From positions 3,803,939 to 3,867,938 of the forward strand of contig NC_092458.1 of the NCBI RefSeq assembly GCF_047495875.1: DNA of 64,000 bases. Reading direction: 5' to 3'. The stretch is from Pithys albifrons albifrons (lineage: Eukaryota; Chordata; Aves; Passeriformes; Thamnophilidae). Made by a program: the position numbers and the translations under genes. Position 1 is the stretch's first letter; every line of letters begins with the position of its first letter. The notes beneath the pieces are model-generated. The model did not search any database, had not been told where the DNA came from, and saw nothing but the letters and a program-made list of their open reading frames with translations. Below are positions 36,651 to 47,596 of this stretch, piece after piece.

Positions 36651-38340
36651 ATGCATCTATGTCTTCTAATAGATCACAATTTTAGTCACCCCCACAGGCA
36701 TGAGCACAATATACAGATGAAGACTTTGAATCTGCAAACACAAGACGATATCAGAGGCCTTACAGCTACAAAAACAAATAAATATAAATAGTTGAGTGTT
36801 GTTTAATAAAGGACCTTGAGATACTCAGTAAAGGTGGTTTCATAGAAAACTATTAAAGAAAGATCAAGAAATCAGGCTGTGTTATAAAAAGCATAAACGT
36901 GCCCTTAGGCAAATCTTCATTGCCCTGCAACCACATCACACTTCTGCTGGTAAAGGACAGGGGATGCAGAGCACCTGCTGAAACTCTGCTCTTTTCCAGT
37001 TCTGCTTGTCAACGCATAAGGCTTTTGCCACTGAATTTGAGACCCAGAGGAACAGAGGAAGAGTGACTATAAGAAAGTTATTATACCCCTATTTAGAATT
37101 AAAAATATCATTAGGAAAATACAGAATGCGTTCATATCATTGTAATTTGTTGCTCTGGAACAGTTTGATCTCCACCTGTCTTCTCCTTATACCGGTACCA
37201 TGGGGATAATGAAATAAAACAGAAATACACACAGTAATTGCATTTCCTGTGTGCAACAATTCAAATACGTTTTCGCGTTTACTGTCAACCACCAACAGAA
37301 GAACAATACAAAATCAGATTATGTAACAAGAAGAAATGAGAATTTGGTGACCACAACATTAAAGCAAAGGAGAAAATAAAGGAGGAAGAAACCTCAGTCA
37401 AGTCAAGTCTGGATTGATACAAAGCCTTTCTGTACAACTTGCAGAGCTCAGACTGAGAAGAGGCTCTGTTTGCCCACATAGTCCAGAAGCATCAGGGACC
37501 TTCCAAGGGCAGGCAAACAAGATCCAAACTTCAGAAAAGTCATGGATTGCAGATGGCAACATCTCCTTGGTTCCTAAAGTGCAGAGAATCCTCATGTCCT
37601 GAGAATGTAGTTTATTCAAAATAGCACTTCTTAGAGTAATTTGTACTAATAGTAAATCTTTGATTAGAATAACATTGAATTCCTAACTTTGAATTCAAGA
37701 TATGCTTCTTTAGTTCTCAAAAATTTGTCAAGATATTTGGTTGGACACTTGGCCCACAAGGACCAGTTGTTAAATCTACAAGTAATACCAAACCACGTGG
37801 CAAATCAGAATAGCCTGCACTCCTTTTGGGTCTAATACAGTCTAGTTCTAGCTTAAAGTGCCTAGTTCTTAGTTTAATAATCACTTACACTTTTGAACAT
37901 ATTTTTCCCAATAAATTTATAATGTAGCATTAATGTTATATACATATGTGCATGAATTCCTTAATCAGAAATAACTAAGCTGAAGTCAATACAAATGCTA
38001 TGTAAAAGTTTATGTAAAGTGAAAACTTGTTTTTTTACTTTTTCTTAACAAAATCAATTCTATAACCTTTCTCAGATTTATAAAAAAAAAAAAGAAAAAT
38101 GTACTGGTTTTCAGCAAACACATTTCAGGAAATGAGAAATCTAAAATTTAAGGCAATCTAAAGTACTAGAAATTGGCATAATTTCTGGATATACAGCAGA
38201 CAGTGGCCATGTATTGAATACTGCACATTTGAACACTTTTAAAGTTAATACAGATATGAATACCAACTTTTTAGTATTTGAAAGTCCCTGAACAGGAACT
38301 TATTTTTAAGACATATATGCGGATGAGATTATTGCTTCAA

Positions 38341-38400
38341 TTTATATGTATGTGTGTATATATGTATATATGTATATGTGTGTATATATATATACATATA
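38341..38400. repeat. (TATG/TA/TG)n compound microsatellite
   Basis: About 60 bp of alternating TATG, TG and TA units ending in TATACATATA. Confidence 0.9.
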
Positions 38401-39319
38401 TTCAAGTTAGGAACAAAACCTATATTCCCAGTGAAATTCAGAATTGTCTTCAGGAAATAAATGATAGGGCTCTTAAAAATATTTTTTTTCATTAATCAAA
38501 AAGTTTCTAAGACATTTCAGACTCATAAGTGTACATGGCTCTGAACTCCAATGCAAACTTAAGTAATCAATTCACATATTGAATAAACCATACAGAATAA
38601 ATAATCATTTTATTTTGCCCACTTCTTCTTCTCTGAGTTATAGAGATCACAAAATTCAATAAACTAAGACATGAACATGAGGAGGCAAGTGAAAAAGTAC
38701 ATTCAAACAATACCATGATTTTCCAGCAATATTTGTCATTTAGAAGGGGAATAGTAAAACAGTGTGGGCATTTTGTTTCTTAGGCTTTCCATAACTTTGT
38801 TTTCTTCAATAACTGGAAAAAATCAAGACTAAGCATGATAGGACTCCAGCAGACTTGCAGAGCAGTTTAGCTCATAGTGACATCAACGTTGAATACCTAA
38901 ACTATCACTGTTGCAATGAACTCCAGAGAACTTATTTTTCTCACTGCTTTTGAGCAGAAATTCTGCCCAGAAAATCTGAGAAAATTCATCACAGAAATCT
39001 CAAAATTTTCTCTCTGGAGATTTTTATTTCAATAAAGCAATTTTTCTAGTGAAAAATCATAATATAAAGAACAGACCAAGAAAATTAAAGCCACCATTTC
39101 CAGCACAGTCTACACTATAGTTAAATGGATTAACCCTTAACACATACTTTGGGCAGGACAAGTCAAATTCATTGTTGTGTATTTTACCAGAGCTTCAATT
39201 GTCTTTGCTCATGTAAAGTGAAATATGGCACATATGGCATATTTTTAATTACTTCTTGGGCTTACATTACTTATTATGTAAGGTGTTATATTGTTAAGCT
39301 GTGTTTTATACCGATTTAT

Positions 39320-39600
39320 AGATCATTAGCTAATTAATATGAAACATGGCAATTAAATTCTCATTAATTACATTTAATTTGATGTTATTAAAAAGTGATA
39401 ATTTTATTCTACTTAATTTTAAAGCAGAAGTGAAGTGCACTATAACTTAATTACAGCAATGCAAATAATTGAAATAAACTAAGTCAGAAGTGTTCTAATA
39501 ATAGCATCTTTCCTCCTTTTAAAGGCACATTTTCTTTTGGTCTTAGTCTGAAATTCAGTTATTTGCATTATACTTCCTTAATTAATGAATACTTCAAAAA
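39320..39600. promoter_or_regulatory. Candidate enhancer-like cluster of TAATTA and octamer motifs
   Basis: TAATTA homeodomain cores occur at 39331, 39365, 39448 and 39579. The POU octamer ATGCAAAT is at 39459-39466 and its reverse complement ATTTGCAT at 39561-39568. The density is higher than in adjacent AT-rich DNA, but such motifs arise easily in this composition and no conservation data were available. Confidence 0.25.
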
Positions 39601-40364
39601 ACCCCAGAGCAAGCAGTACTGAAAACACTGTATATACAGCATTCTGTTAAAATATATTGCTTTAAGCTTTTCCATATGGTAGGGAGCACAACAGATACAT
39701 CAATTTTATAATCTGTTCTTTGGAAAGGTGCATTTCAAGCAACTCTCCACCTCAAAGATGAAGAAATATATTGCAATAATAAATACAGATAATATAATGC
39801 AATGTATACAGCACTTAGGACATTCTACATTGTCGTAGTCTGATTATTCCAGGAAACTTATTGATGTGTCCTACAAATTTGTATTTATTTGTATAGGATC
39901 TGATTCTGTACTCTTTTGAGGAGCAATGCACTACCCATCTAGTTGTCTTTCTAATTTCTAATTTTAAACTGTCTCTTAATCTAAATGGATATATCAACTT
40001 TACCTAAATGAAACGACCCAAACAAACTCCCTGTATTTACTGTCCATTTTTTGCAGTTTGTAAAGCCATGACATTACAGATCTGTAGAGCTCTTTATGGT
40101 TTTTCAACACCTTGTGGAGTCAATGAGTCTGCGCATGTATTGTTGAAATTCCAATTTGCAATTCACTTATTGACTGATGTGCAAAAATGGTGATTGAAAT
40201 ATTACCCGAGATGATGAAATAAAGAGAAACCAATATCTCTACATTGGTTAATTATACATACATCCAGATGTAACATTAACGATTAAATCCAATTACTGGG
40301 AATTCACCCATGATGAAACTATACCTGGTTTCAGGCCATGAGTTACATGCTCTTTCCCTTAGTC

Positions 40365-40369
40365 CTATG
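40365..40369. repeat. Short target-site duplication, left copy
   Basis: CTATG here is matched by CTATG at 40729-40733. The match may extend through ATG if a single base has been lost. Confidence 0.55.
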
Positions 40370-40728
40370 TATGTGTGTATGGCCAAACTTCGCGAACGAA
40401 GATTTGGGAAGGGCTCTCCCCAGGTGGGGGTGTGCCCTTCCAGCCTGCACAGTGGATTTTAGGTGAGGCTCAGGTGCGCAGAACTGGCCCCACCGTTTAA
40501 GTCCCAAGGTCCATCTGCCGCGGCCGAGCGAGCTTGGACAGTGCCAGTGAAGTCCTCAGGACTGTCACAGCACCCGGTACTAACCAGGGCTGACCCTGTT
40601 GAGCATCCGAGATCTGACAGGATTGAATGGCAGGGAGCCTTTAACTGCCCGGTAGGGTCTCCACTGAGACTCGAACTCACGACCTTGTGATCAGAGTCTG
40701 GAGTGCTCACCATTACTCTACAGGACCG
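40370..40728 (-). mobile_element. tRNA-Gln-headed chimeric SINE
   Basis: On the minus strand the head (about 40728 down to 40655) has the tRNA-Gln start GCGGTCC, an A-box region, CTG in the anticodon position and B box AGTTCGAGTCT. A 5S-like segment follows whose box C part is deleted (junction near 40577, GTTAGTACCGGGTGC in element orientation), then the common body. The 3' end is GAAGTTTGGCCATAC followed by a short ATAC/AC microsatellite at 40370-40382. It shares GGTGCTGTGACAGTCC with the 53.3-kb copy, where 5S-headed copies have GGTGCTGTAGGTTC, so these two form a subgroup. Confidence 0.9.
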
Positions 40729-40758
40729 CTATGATGGAACCATAAAAAAAAGACTTTC

Positions 40759-40763
40759 TATAC
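40759..40763. repeat. Target-site duplication of LTR A, left copy
   Basis: TATAC is matched exactly at 41375-41379. Confidence 0.9.
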
Positions 40764-41374
40764 TGTGCTGGTTTAAAGGTGAACCAGCAAGGGAAATGAA
40801 CTCACCAGGGGAGAGATTATAAGTCAGACCTAAAATTTAATAACACTGACACACAAGGGAAATTGCTTTCAACTCACAAAACCCCAGCAGTATAACCCAG
40901 TGTCCTGGGGCACAAACCCAAGGGGGTTTGTTTGCCCTTGTGCTGAGACCCCTGTGGTTCCCCCAAGTCCAGAGCAAAAGGAAAAGAAAAACCTGTTGGT
41001 GCAGGCAAGGGCTGTGGTCTGGGCAAGAGCAGTGATCTCCTCCTGTCAAGGTCCTGCTGCTGCTCTGGATCTGAGAAGAGGTTCCTGAGGTCTTCTTACC
41101 CACCACTTATGTACCCTCAGGGAGCACTCAGTCCCTCCCCCTGGGCGGGGACTCACACAATGGGTGATTAACTCTGGGAGCCAGGGGCTGTTGAGCTGTT
41201 GATGGCCCATTAGCAGCTCCGCCCCCCTCAGGCTGAGTGTGAAGGTGATAATGGCTCCCTGGGCAGCTGCTGCTAATGGCCCATTGTCCTTGGGGAATGA
41301 ATAGAGGGGGTAGAATACACAGCTTTGATCACCCCCACACAGGGTTAGCTGGTCCCTCCTGCTGAACTAGGACA
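40764..41374 (-). mobile_element. Solo LTR, family A (ERVL-like), inverted copy
   Basis: The element is 611 bp, read on the minus strand from TGTCCTAGTTCAGCAGG (41374) to TTTAAACCAGCACA (40764). A perfect 5-bp duplication TATAC flanks it, which fixes the ends of the family. It is colinear with 8265-8892 and differs by scattered substitutions and small indels. It sits only about 35 bp from the SINE at 40370-40728. No internal viral sequence is attached. Confidence 0.92.
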
Positions 41375-41379
41375 TATAC
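41375..41379. repeat. Target-site duplication of LTR A, right copy
   Basis: TATAC pairs with 40759-40763. Confidence 0.9.
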
Positions 41380-41606
41380 AAAAAGTAACTTGTTGTATTT
41401 ATATAGAATATGTATGATTAATGAGATCTGTCAGGGTGATCTCTGTAAGAAGAAGAGTTTCATGATGAAAGAGGCAATATATATAAAAAATCTCACTATG
41501 TCACATAAATTTGGTAAAATATAAATGTTTAACAAAACTATGTGATGCCCAAAGAGGCAGAACAAACTGTTTAGAGACAAAGTTTTAGTCAATAAACAGC
41601 AAGGTA

Positions 41607-41612
41607 TTTATT
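41607..41612 (-). terminator. AATAAA poly(A) signal of ERVK-like LTR
   Basis: Minus-strand AATAAA lies about 65 bp before the LTR end. Confidence 0.5.
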
Positions 41613-41907
41613 AAGACAACGTTGGGGTAACTCTCCGATTAGTATTGGACAAAAGAGCTCTAAAATCTACAGTGAGAAGCTACAGTATTTATACATTTCT
41701 AGTGAGGGATTACAATATTTTTACCTACATATTCATGCACGATTATAATATTGCAATATCTAGTTATAATATTCATAGCAGGCAGAGTTGGGGCGGAGCT
41801 GTCCATTTTGAGGAATATTATGAGGGGAGATCCTGTTACTTCATCTGGTGGTGGTCGTATTTTTGCTCTTCATCCTCATGAACTTTTCAACTCGGTCTAA
41901 TTTTGCT

Positions 41908-41937
41908 GATTCTTGCAGATTCTTGCAGATTCTTGCA
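41908..41937. repeat. 10-bp unit GATTCTTGCA repeated three times
   Basis: Three exact tandem copies. They lie inside the presumed U3 of the ERVK-like LTR, where short tandem enhancer repeats are common. Confidence 0.9.
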
Positions 41938-42070
41938 GTGGGTCTTGCCAAACATGGTGCTCTGGCTTTTTTCTTGGGATTAACCTATTTGCTACATGGA
42001 CCTTTAATTATGACTTCACTGAGAGTTCGATGTCTTCTGTAAATTAGACCTTATCTCTTGGAAACTCCCT

Positions 42071-43414
42071 GGAAAGTTGGGTACTTTTAGTAAAATCCCC
42101 TAGGTTCTGGCTTTTCTCTGCTTCATATGTATATAAATAACAAGCAGATTTCCAAATTATAATCAATTATTGATTTAGTAATCAGGGATGAATTTTCAAT
42201 AATCACCTTAAAAAACCCTCGTTTTACCATAGTACATAAGCAAACAGTCATGGGTGATTTTTCCCTTCTAACAAATGCATTTCACTGGTTTCTCTTGTTT
42301 ACAATTTCAGTTCATCCACCCAGAGTTTTAGTGCTTTCAGAAATACTACAAATCTACAAGGATTCAGTTTTGTACAATATTTCAGTTATTATGAAAAAAG
42401 AGAATTTACTGCATTTATGGAAAATTGAAAAAAAAAATCAAACATATGACAAATTGCAGATAAAAATCTCTCACTAATCAAAACTTATCTGCACTAAAAA
42501 TACGTAATTTCATAAGCAATATTTTAATTTCAGACTTTAGTTCTCCTACTTTAGACAAAGAGAAGAAATTTCTTACATAAACTAAAGAAAATGGATTATT
42601 AAAAAAAAAACAACAAATAAACAAAAAAAACCACACCAAAAAAACCCCCAGAAAACAAACCACTCTTATTTTTTCCAGTGTTAACCAGGGACAAAAGAAC
42701 CCTATGAAAAGGCACTCCAGACTGTAATTTAAACATTTGCACCTAAAATTTCAAGAATAAAGGGGAAAATCTAATTGACAGAAAAATGCACTTTAAGCAT
42801 CAACCATTCACAATGAAATAATTTGTAAAATTATGTCTGTAAATATTTAAGTGAGAGAATGCATCTATCTTTGGTGATTGAATGTAACTAAGGATGTAAG
42901 ATTTCCCTTTTTAGAAAAGAATTATTCACAAGCTGCTTAACTATACAAACATTTCATTGCTTAATATTAAATAAAATATTTGATTTTGTAACAGTTTGGT
43001 TTTTTTTCTCCATGCTTCTTCAATTACTGCAGAAAACTTACAGATAATAAAATTCAACAGCAAAGAACAAGCCTTCTATAGTATAGTTCTCCTCCTAAAT
43101 CAGAATGGTCAGGTTGGGGGCTGGCAGAGAGGGTACTTTTGTCCCTCAGTCAGTGAAGGAAGTTCTTTTCCCTTTTTCAAAGTTCAAGATCTGTCGGCTG
43201 TGGTTTGTCTCTTATAATGCAACTCGAACATCTAATTATTTTCTATTGAATAGCTTGAAGCCATGAAGTGTACAGTAATACTGCAAACTTTTCAACAAAT
43301 CAAGCATAAAGAGATCCTCCATTTAAAGAAGTCGGTCATTGTGATAGCCAAAACTGGGGAATAAACAGTTGCAATTGTGTTATATCGAAATGTTCTATAA
43401 AGTAGAACCACATG
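42071..43414. other. AT-rich unique non-coding sequence
   Basis: No gene recognised. An A-rich tract with C interruptions lies at 42600-42660. Confidence 0.55.
42600..42660. repeat. A-rich low-complexity tract
   Basis: Runs of A with C and CC interruptions, of the same style as 991-1068. Confidence 0.8.
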
Positions 43415-43419
43415 CAATG
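43415..43419. repeat. Target-site duplication of LTR B, left copy
   Basis: CAATG is matched exactly at 44044-44048. Confidence 0.9.
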
Positions 43420-44043
43420 TGTCTTGGTTTGAGATAAGCAACTGCCAACCCCCCCAAGCACAGAGAGAAAAGCCTCCCTCCTAACACCAGGGAAAGGGAG
43501 GAAAAGAGAGGGGAAAGAAAAAAACACTTCAAACTGCATTTATACAAAATCTACATATATTTTTCACAGAAAGAAAGAGACAATTAGAAGAGAGTACAAA
43601 TATACACTCACACAAGTCTACAACAACAAGTTCCCCACCTCAACTTCTTAACGAACACACAAATTCTACTGTCCTAACTACACATTACTTAAGAAGAAGC
43701 TTATTCCCCAGGGAGACAAACTCAAGCAGAAAGGAGAGACCCAGAACAACACATTTGACTTTCCTGAGGTACCCTGTGAGCCAGTGGTAGGCCTGGTCCT
43801 CTCCATCCCCCCTGGGACAGCATCGTGCGTCCTCCCAAGAGGAGGCTGAGAAGCGACTGCCTTAACCACTCCCACACTGGTTCCTACTGCCCTGGAGATG
43901 ATGTCATAATGTGGTATGGAACACAAAATTACTGGCTAGAAGAGGTCAGCTGTTAGCTCAGCCCAGCTCAAGTCAGCTGACAGCTTCGGCCTAATCCAAA
44001 CTTCAGAGCCCAAATCTAGGCCCACCTGGGTGAACCCATAACA
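43420..44043 (-). mobile_element. Solo LTR, family B (ERVL-like), inverted copy
   Basis: The element is 624 bp, the same length as the copy at 25911-26534 and in opposite orientation. On the minus strand it begins TGTTATGGGTTCACC and ends CTCAAACCAAGACA. A perfect 5-bp duplication CAATG flanks it. No internal region is present. Confidence 0.93.
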
Positions 44044-44048
44044 CAATG
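44044..44048. repeat. Target-site duplication of LTR B, right copy
   Basis: CAATG pairs with 43415-43419. Confidence 0.9.
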
Positions 44049-46747
44049 TCTTGAAACTTAACTGCCAAAGTAGTCGAAGCTTTGTTATTTTTGTAATGCT
44101 TTCAAGAGCTCTCTACTGTGAAAGCAAGAACACTTTAAAAAACAAAAAAAAAACCCAACCCACTTGTCATGCAGAAATGTTTATGCTGGGTGTGTAGTGC
44201 ATTTTTCATGTAGTTCATAGAAGGAAAAGGAAATAAAAATGAAAGCACATTAATAATCCGGAAAAAAACCCCACAGAAACCAAAAACCAAAAACCAAACA
44301 AAAGGAGGAAAAAACCCACACTTTTATTTTCTTGAATTTTAACTATTTCCTTCCCAATATAATTTGAATCAGAGACAGTTTGGCCAGACCTTCATGCACT
44401 TCAAAAAATCTACAAACATCAACAAGACTGTGCTAGAAACTCTCCTTCCTTATTGTGGCCAAGCAAGAATAACAAGCATGCAAATGCTGCCTTGCCTTAC
44501 ACATGGGCATCCAGACCCTGGTGAGACCCCACTATGCAATACAGGGAAGATCTGAATTGTAAGCACTGCAAGGATTCAATAGGAAAGGAAACGTTCAGAA
44601 TTCATGGGGCTTGATAGGGCTGAGCTACATGATCTGTACTTTAAATATTGCAGAAATATGAAGATAACTTCTTGGGGAAAAAGAAGCCACCTACAGAAGA
44701 AATCTTTCTCTCCTGGTCTGAATTCAGTCTACTGTGTAACTACCAGCAGAAAAGGAAGATTAAAAAAAAAATCAATAAATGGATATGTTCTCATTCACCT
44801 TTTCTTTCTTTTTTTTTTTCTTTTTTGTGCAGGAACACGTAAGTCAGTAAGCGAATTCTGCACGCAAATTTTGGAGGCAGAGTTTAGGACTGTTTACAGA
44901 GTCTGCTCAGGCCAAGAAGTATAAGAATTTACAATACTGTTCTGAAATGCTTTGTTTATCTTGCTGTGAGATTTTTTTTTACAGCCATTCTCATTTCTGA
45001 GAAACACACTTTAAATAATTAAGACTAAATTAATGCTTTTATCATGTCATTGTAATCTTTTGAGCAGTGTTCATGTTAATTTAGCAAATTAAAAGAGAGA
45101 AACTCATTAACTTATCATAATATGGAAACTAGATTTGTCACAGTATAATATTTTCTTAAGTTAGTTTTGTCCTCATGAAATGTACTAATGAAGGTCACCT
45201 AACAGTAAAGCTCATGAGGGCTTAAGCTGCTTTGGAAACTTCAGCTTATGTATCATAATGTTTTTGTCCTTACCCTAAGAGAGGAATCATACACCTCTGC
45301 AATGACTATATGAACTTTTATGCAATTTTTGTATGTATTAACATATACTTTCTTATTGAGTCATTTTCCTGCAACTATTTTTCATTGGATTCTGGAGGAA
45401 CAAGGGCAAGATCATCGAATACATTTAGGCACTTAATGAGGCAGTTCAGCCATTGCTGAGATTTTGAAGTTAGGCAAGTCAGACTCCTACACATAGATGA
45501 CTGCAGGAAATTGTTTCCTAACAGATTACGTTATTTTTGCCATTTTCATGTGAAGCCTCAGGTGTCTCAATCCCTCTGAAAATATGTGATTCAGTGAGCC
45601 TCTGATAACTTTCAAGTGACTAAGGTTTTGATTTTCTCATGCTTCTTTTTTCCACAGCATACTAGACAGCAGCATTGCATTAGAAGAAATGCAGTGTCAA
45701 GTACAGACTCTGACACATGGTACTTATCTCTTTTCTTGTTTTCATTTTAAGTAAGGAGAAATGTAGCATCTTGGCATCATAAGCCTGAATCCTAACAAGG
45801 AATTATCTGAGTGTGAAACTCCAAGCCAAATATAAGCCTTCTATAAGGAAGCTGAAGTAGTTGATATAGATCAGAAGAAACACTGATACAAAGCAAAAGA
45901 AACTGTCCATAACTACATGTAAGTAAAAAGTTTCCCTGAGATGTAAACAGACATTTGCATTGAAATTAATGATCTTGACATCATGTCATTGTAACTACAA
46001 GAACAAATTAAACACAAAATATAGTGACAAAATTATCAAGTAATAAGGTTTTGATTTCAATGAAGTGTACTGGAGTCTAGTCTATTGACATTCACCAAAT
46101 CCTAAAACTTCACAAGTTCTCAATCACATTTGGCCAAAGGAACATCTGTCATCGTGCATATATTTTCTACTTCCTTCACTCTTAAAACCAAAAGTAAAAC
46201 TGAAGTACTCTCAGAACCCTCAGTGTATCGAGCTTATACCAATATTCTTCAAATGTTTTCTCAACCAGAGATTCAAGAGAAAAATATTCACTAATCTAAA
46301 AGCATAAGAAGTGACAATAGAAGTGAGAAGAATGAAGAGAGGAAATTGGTAAGAATTATACTTTGCTAAACACCAGCTCATTTTTTTTTTTTTTACTTCC
46401 GCCTGTTCAAGACAAATCCCTAAAAAAAAAAAGTGTTTACTGAAGCCAGTTACATTTTACAGAAATCATAATCAGATCTTTAGGAATCCTGTAGCAATTT
46501 TCAGCTGGTGCTTCTAGAAGTGTAAATTGAAAGACAAAAAGACAACCCATGTTTTTTTCAATGCCATATCTATGAGGTGAAGAAGACTGGGGATGTAAGA
46601 ACCACCTCATTTTCAATATACCAAACTGTCCTTCTGGATATCTCTTACCCTTATCAGATGTGAAAACTCAGATAAGCAAACATGCAAACCAGTGCTTTTA
46701 TCAGACTGACCACTAATCATAAATCAACTTACTTGAAGAGTTTTACA
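44049..46747. other. AT-rich unique non-coding sequence
   Basis: No gene recognised. A-rich tracts lie at 44139-44160 and 44262-44312, and a T-rich one at 44801-44827. Confidence 0.6.
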
Positions 46748-46778
46748 GATTAATAGAACAGAGGCTTTGGGTTTGATT

Positions 46779-47589
46779 CCAATGGGATGAAGTTCAATAA
46801 GACGAAGTGCCGGGTCCTGCACTTTGGCCACAACAACCCCCTGCAGCGCTACAGGCTGGGCACAGAGTGGCTGGAGAGCAGCCAGGCAGAAAGGGACCTT
46901 GGAGTACTAATTGACAGGAAGCTCAACATGAGCCAACAGTGTGCCCAGGTGGCCAAGAAGGCCAATGGGATCCTGGCCTGTATCAAAAATAGCGTGTCCA
47001 GCAGGACCAGGGCAGTGATCCTTCCCCTGTGCTCTGCGTTGGTGAGGCCACACCTTGAGTGTTGTGTTCAGTTCTGGGCCCCTCAGTTCAGAAAGGATAT
47101 TGAGGTGCTGGAGCGAGTCCAGACAAGAGCAACAAGGCTGGAGAAAGGACTGGAGCACAAGCCCTATGGGGAGAGGCTGAGGGAGCTGGGGGTGTTTAGC
47201 CTGGAGAAGAGGAGGCTCAGAGGTGACCTCATCACTGTCTAGAACTACCTGAAGGGAAGTTATAGCCAGGTGGGGGCTGGTCTCTTCTCCCAGGCACTCA
47301 GCAATAGGACAGGGGGGCACGATGGGCTCAAGCTCTGCCAGGGAAAACTTAAGTTGGATATCAGAAAAAAATTCTTTCCAGAGAGAGTAATCAGGCATTG
47401 GAATGGGCTGCCCAGAGAGGTGGTGGATTCACCATCCCTGGAGATTTTTAAACGCAGATTGGACGTGGTGCTGAGTGCCATGATCTGGTAAATGGACTGG
47501 AGTTGGACCAAGGGTTGGACTTGATGATCTTGGAGGTCTTTTCCAACCCAATCGATTCTATGATTCTATGATTCTCTGATTCTATGATT
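46779..47589 (+). mobile_element. CR1 LINE, 5'-truncated, young-looking
   Basis: About 0.8 kb of CR1 3' end. The C-terminal part of ORF2 is followed by a 3' UTR with GGACTTGATGATCTTGGAGG, TTCCAACCCAATCGATTC and terminal ATTCTATG octamers. Its tail matches the copies at 49.2, 54.8 and 60.9 kb closely, so they belong to one subfamily. An 11-bp direct repeat GATTAATAGAA lies at 46748-46758 and 47586-47596, the second copy overlapping the terminal octamer. This looks like a target-site duplication, which is unusual for CR1, although about 20 bp of unassigned sequence separates the left copy from recognisable CR1. Confidence 0.93.
46787..47491 (+). pseudogene. CR1 ORF2 C-terminal remnant with internal stop
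   Basis: One frame runs from about 46787 to the natural end at 47491, broken only by a TAG at 47240-47242. Recognisable CR1 blocks, in order, are [68 protein letters not shown], and after the stop [20 protein letters not shown] and [13 protein letters not shown]. They form the region downstream of the reverse-transcriptase catalytic domain, which itself is missing because of 5' truncation. The copy at 49.2 kb has TAT (Tyr) at the stop position, while the 54.8-kb copy shares the TAG. The fragment cannot make a working enzyme. Confidence 0.9.
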
Positions 47590-47596
47590 AATAGAA

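Larger units (their letters stand above)
36651..40364. other. AT-rich unique non-coding sequence
   Basis: No gene recognised. It holds the microsatellite at 38341-38400 and the motif-dense stretch at 39320-39600, both listed separately. Confidence 0.6.
41541..42070 (-). mobile_element. ERVK-like LTR, 5' boundary uncertain
   Basis: On the minus strand the element ends ...CTTTGGGCATCACA at 41541. About 65 bp before that end lies AATAAATACCTTGCTG (signal at 41607-41612), an arrangement typical of the R-U5 end of betaretrovirus-like (ERVK) LTRs in birds. Upstream in U3 is a GGACAGCTCCGCCCC-type stretch near 41791-41805 and a triplicated 10-bp unit at 41908-41937. I could not find the other terminus or a duplication, so the right limit is a guess. 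Family assignment is from recall, not from a search. Confidence 0.55.
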
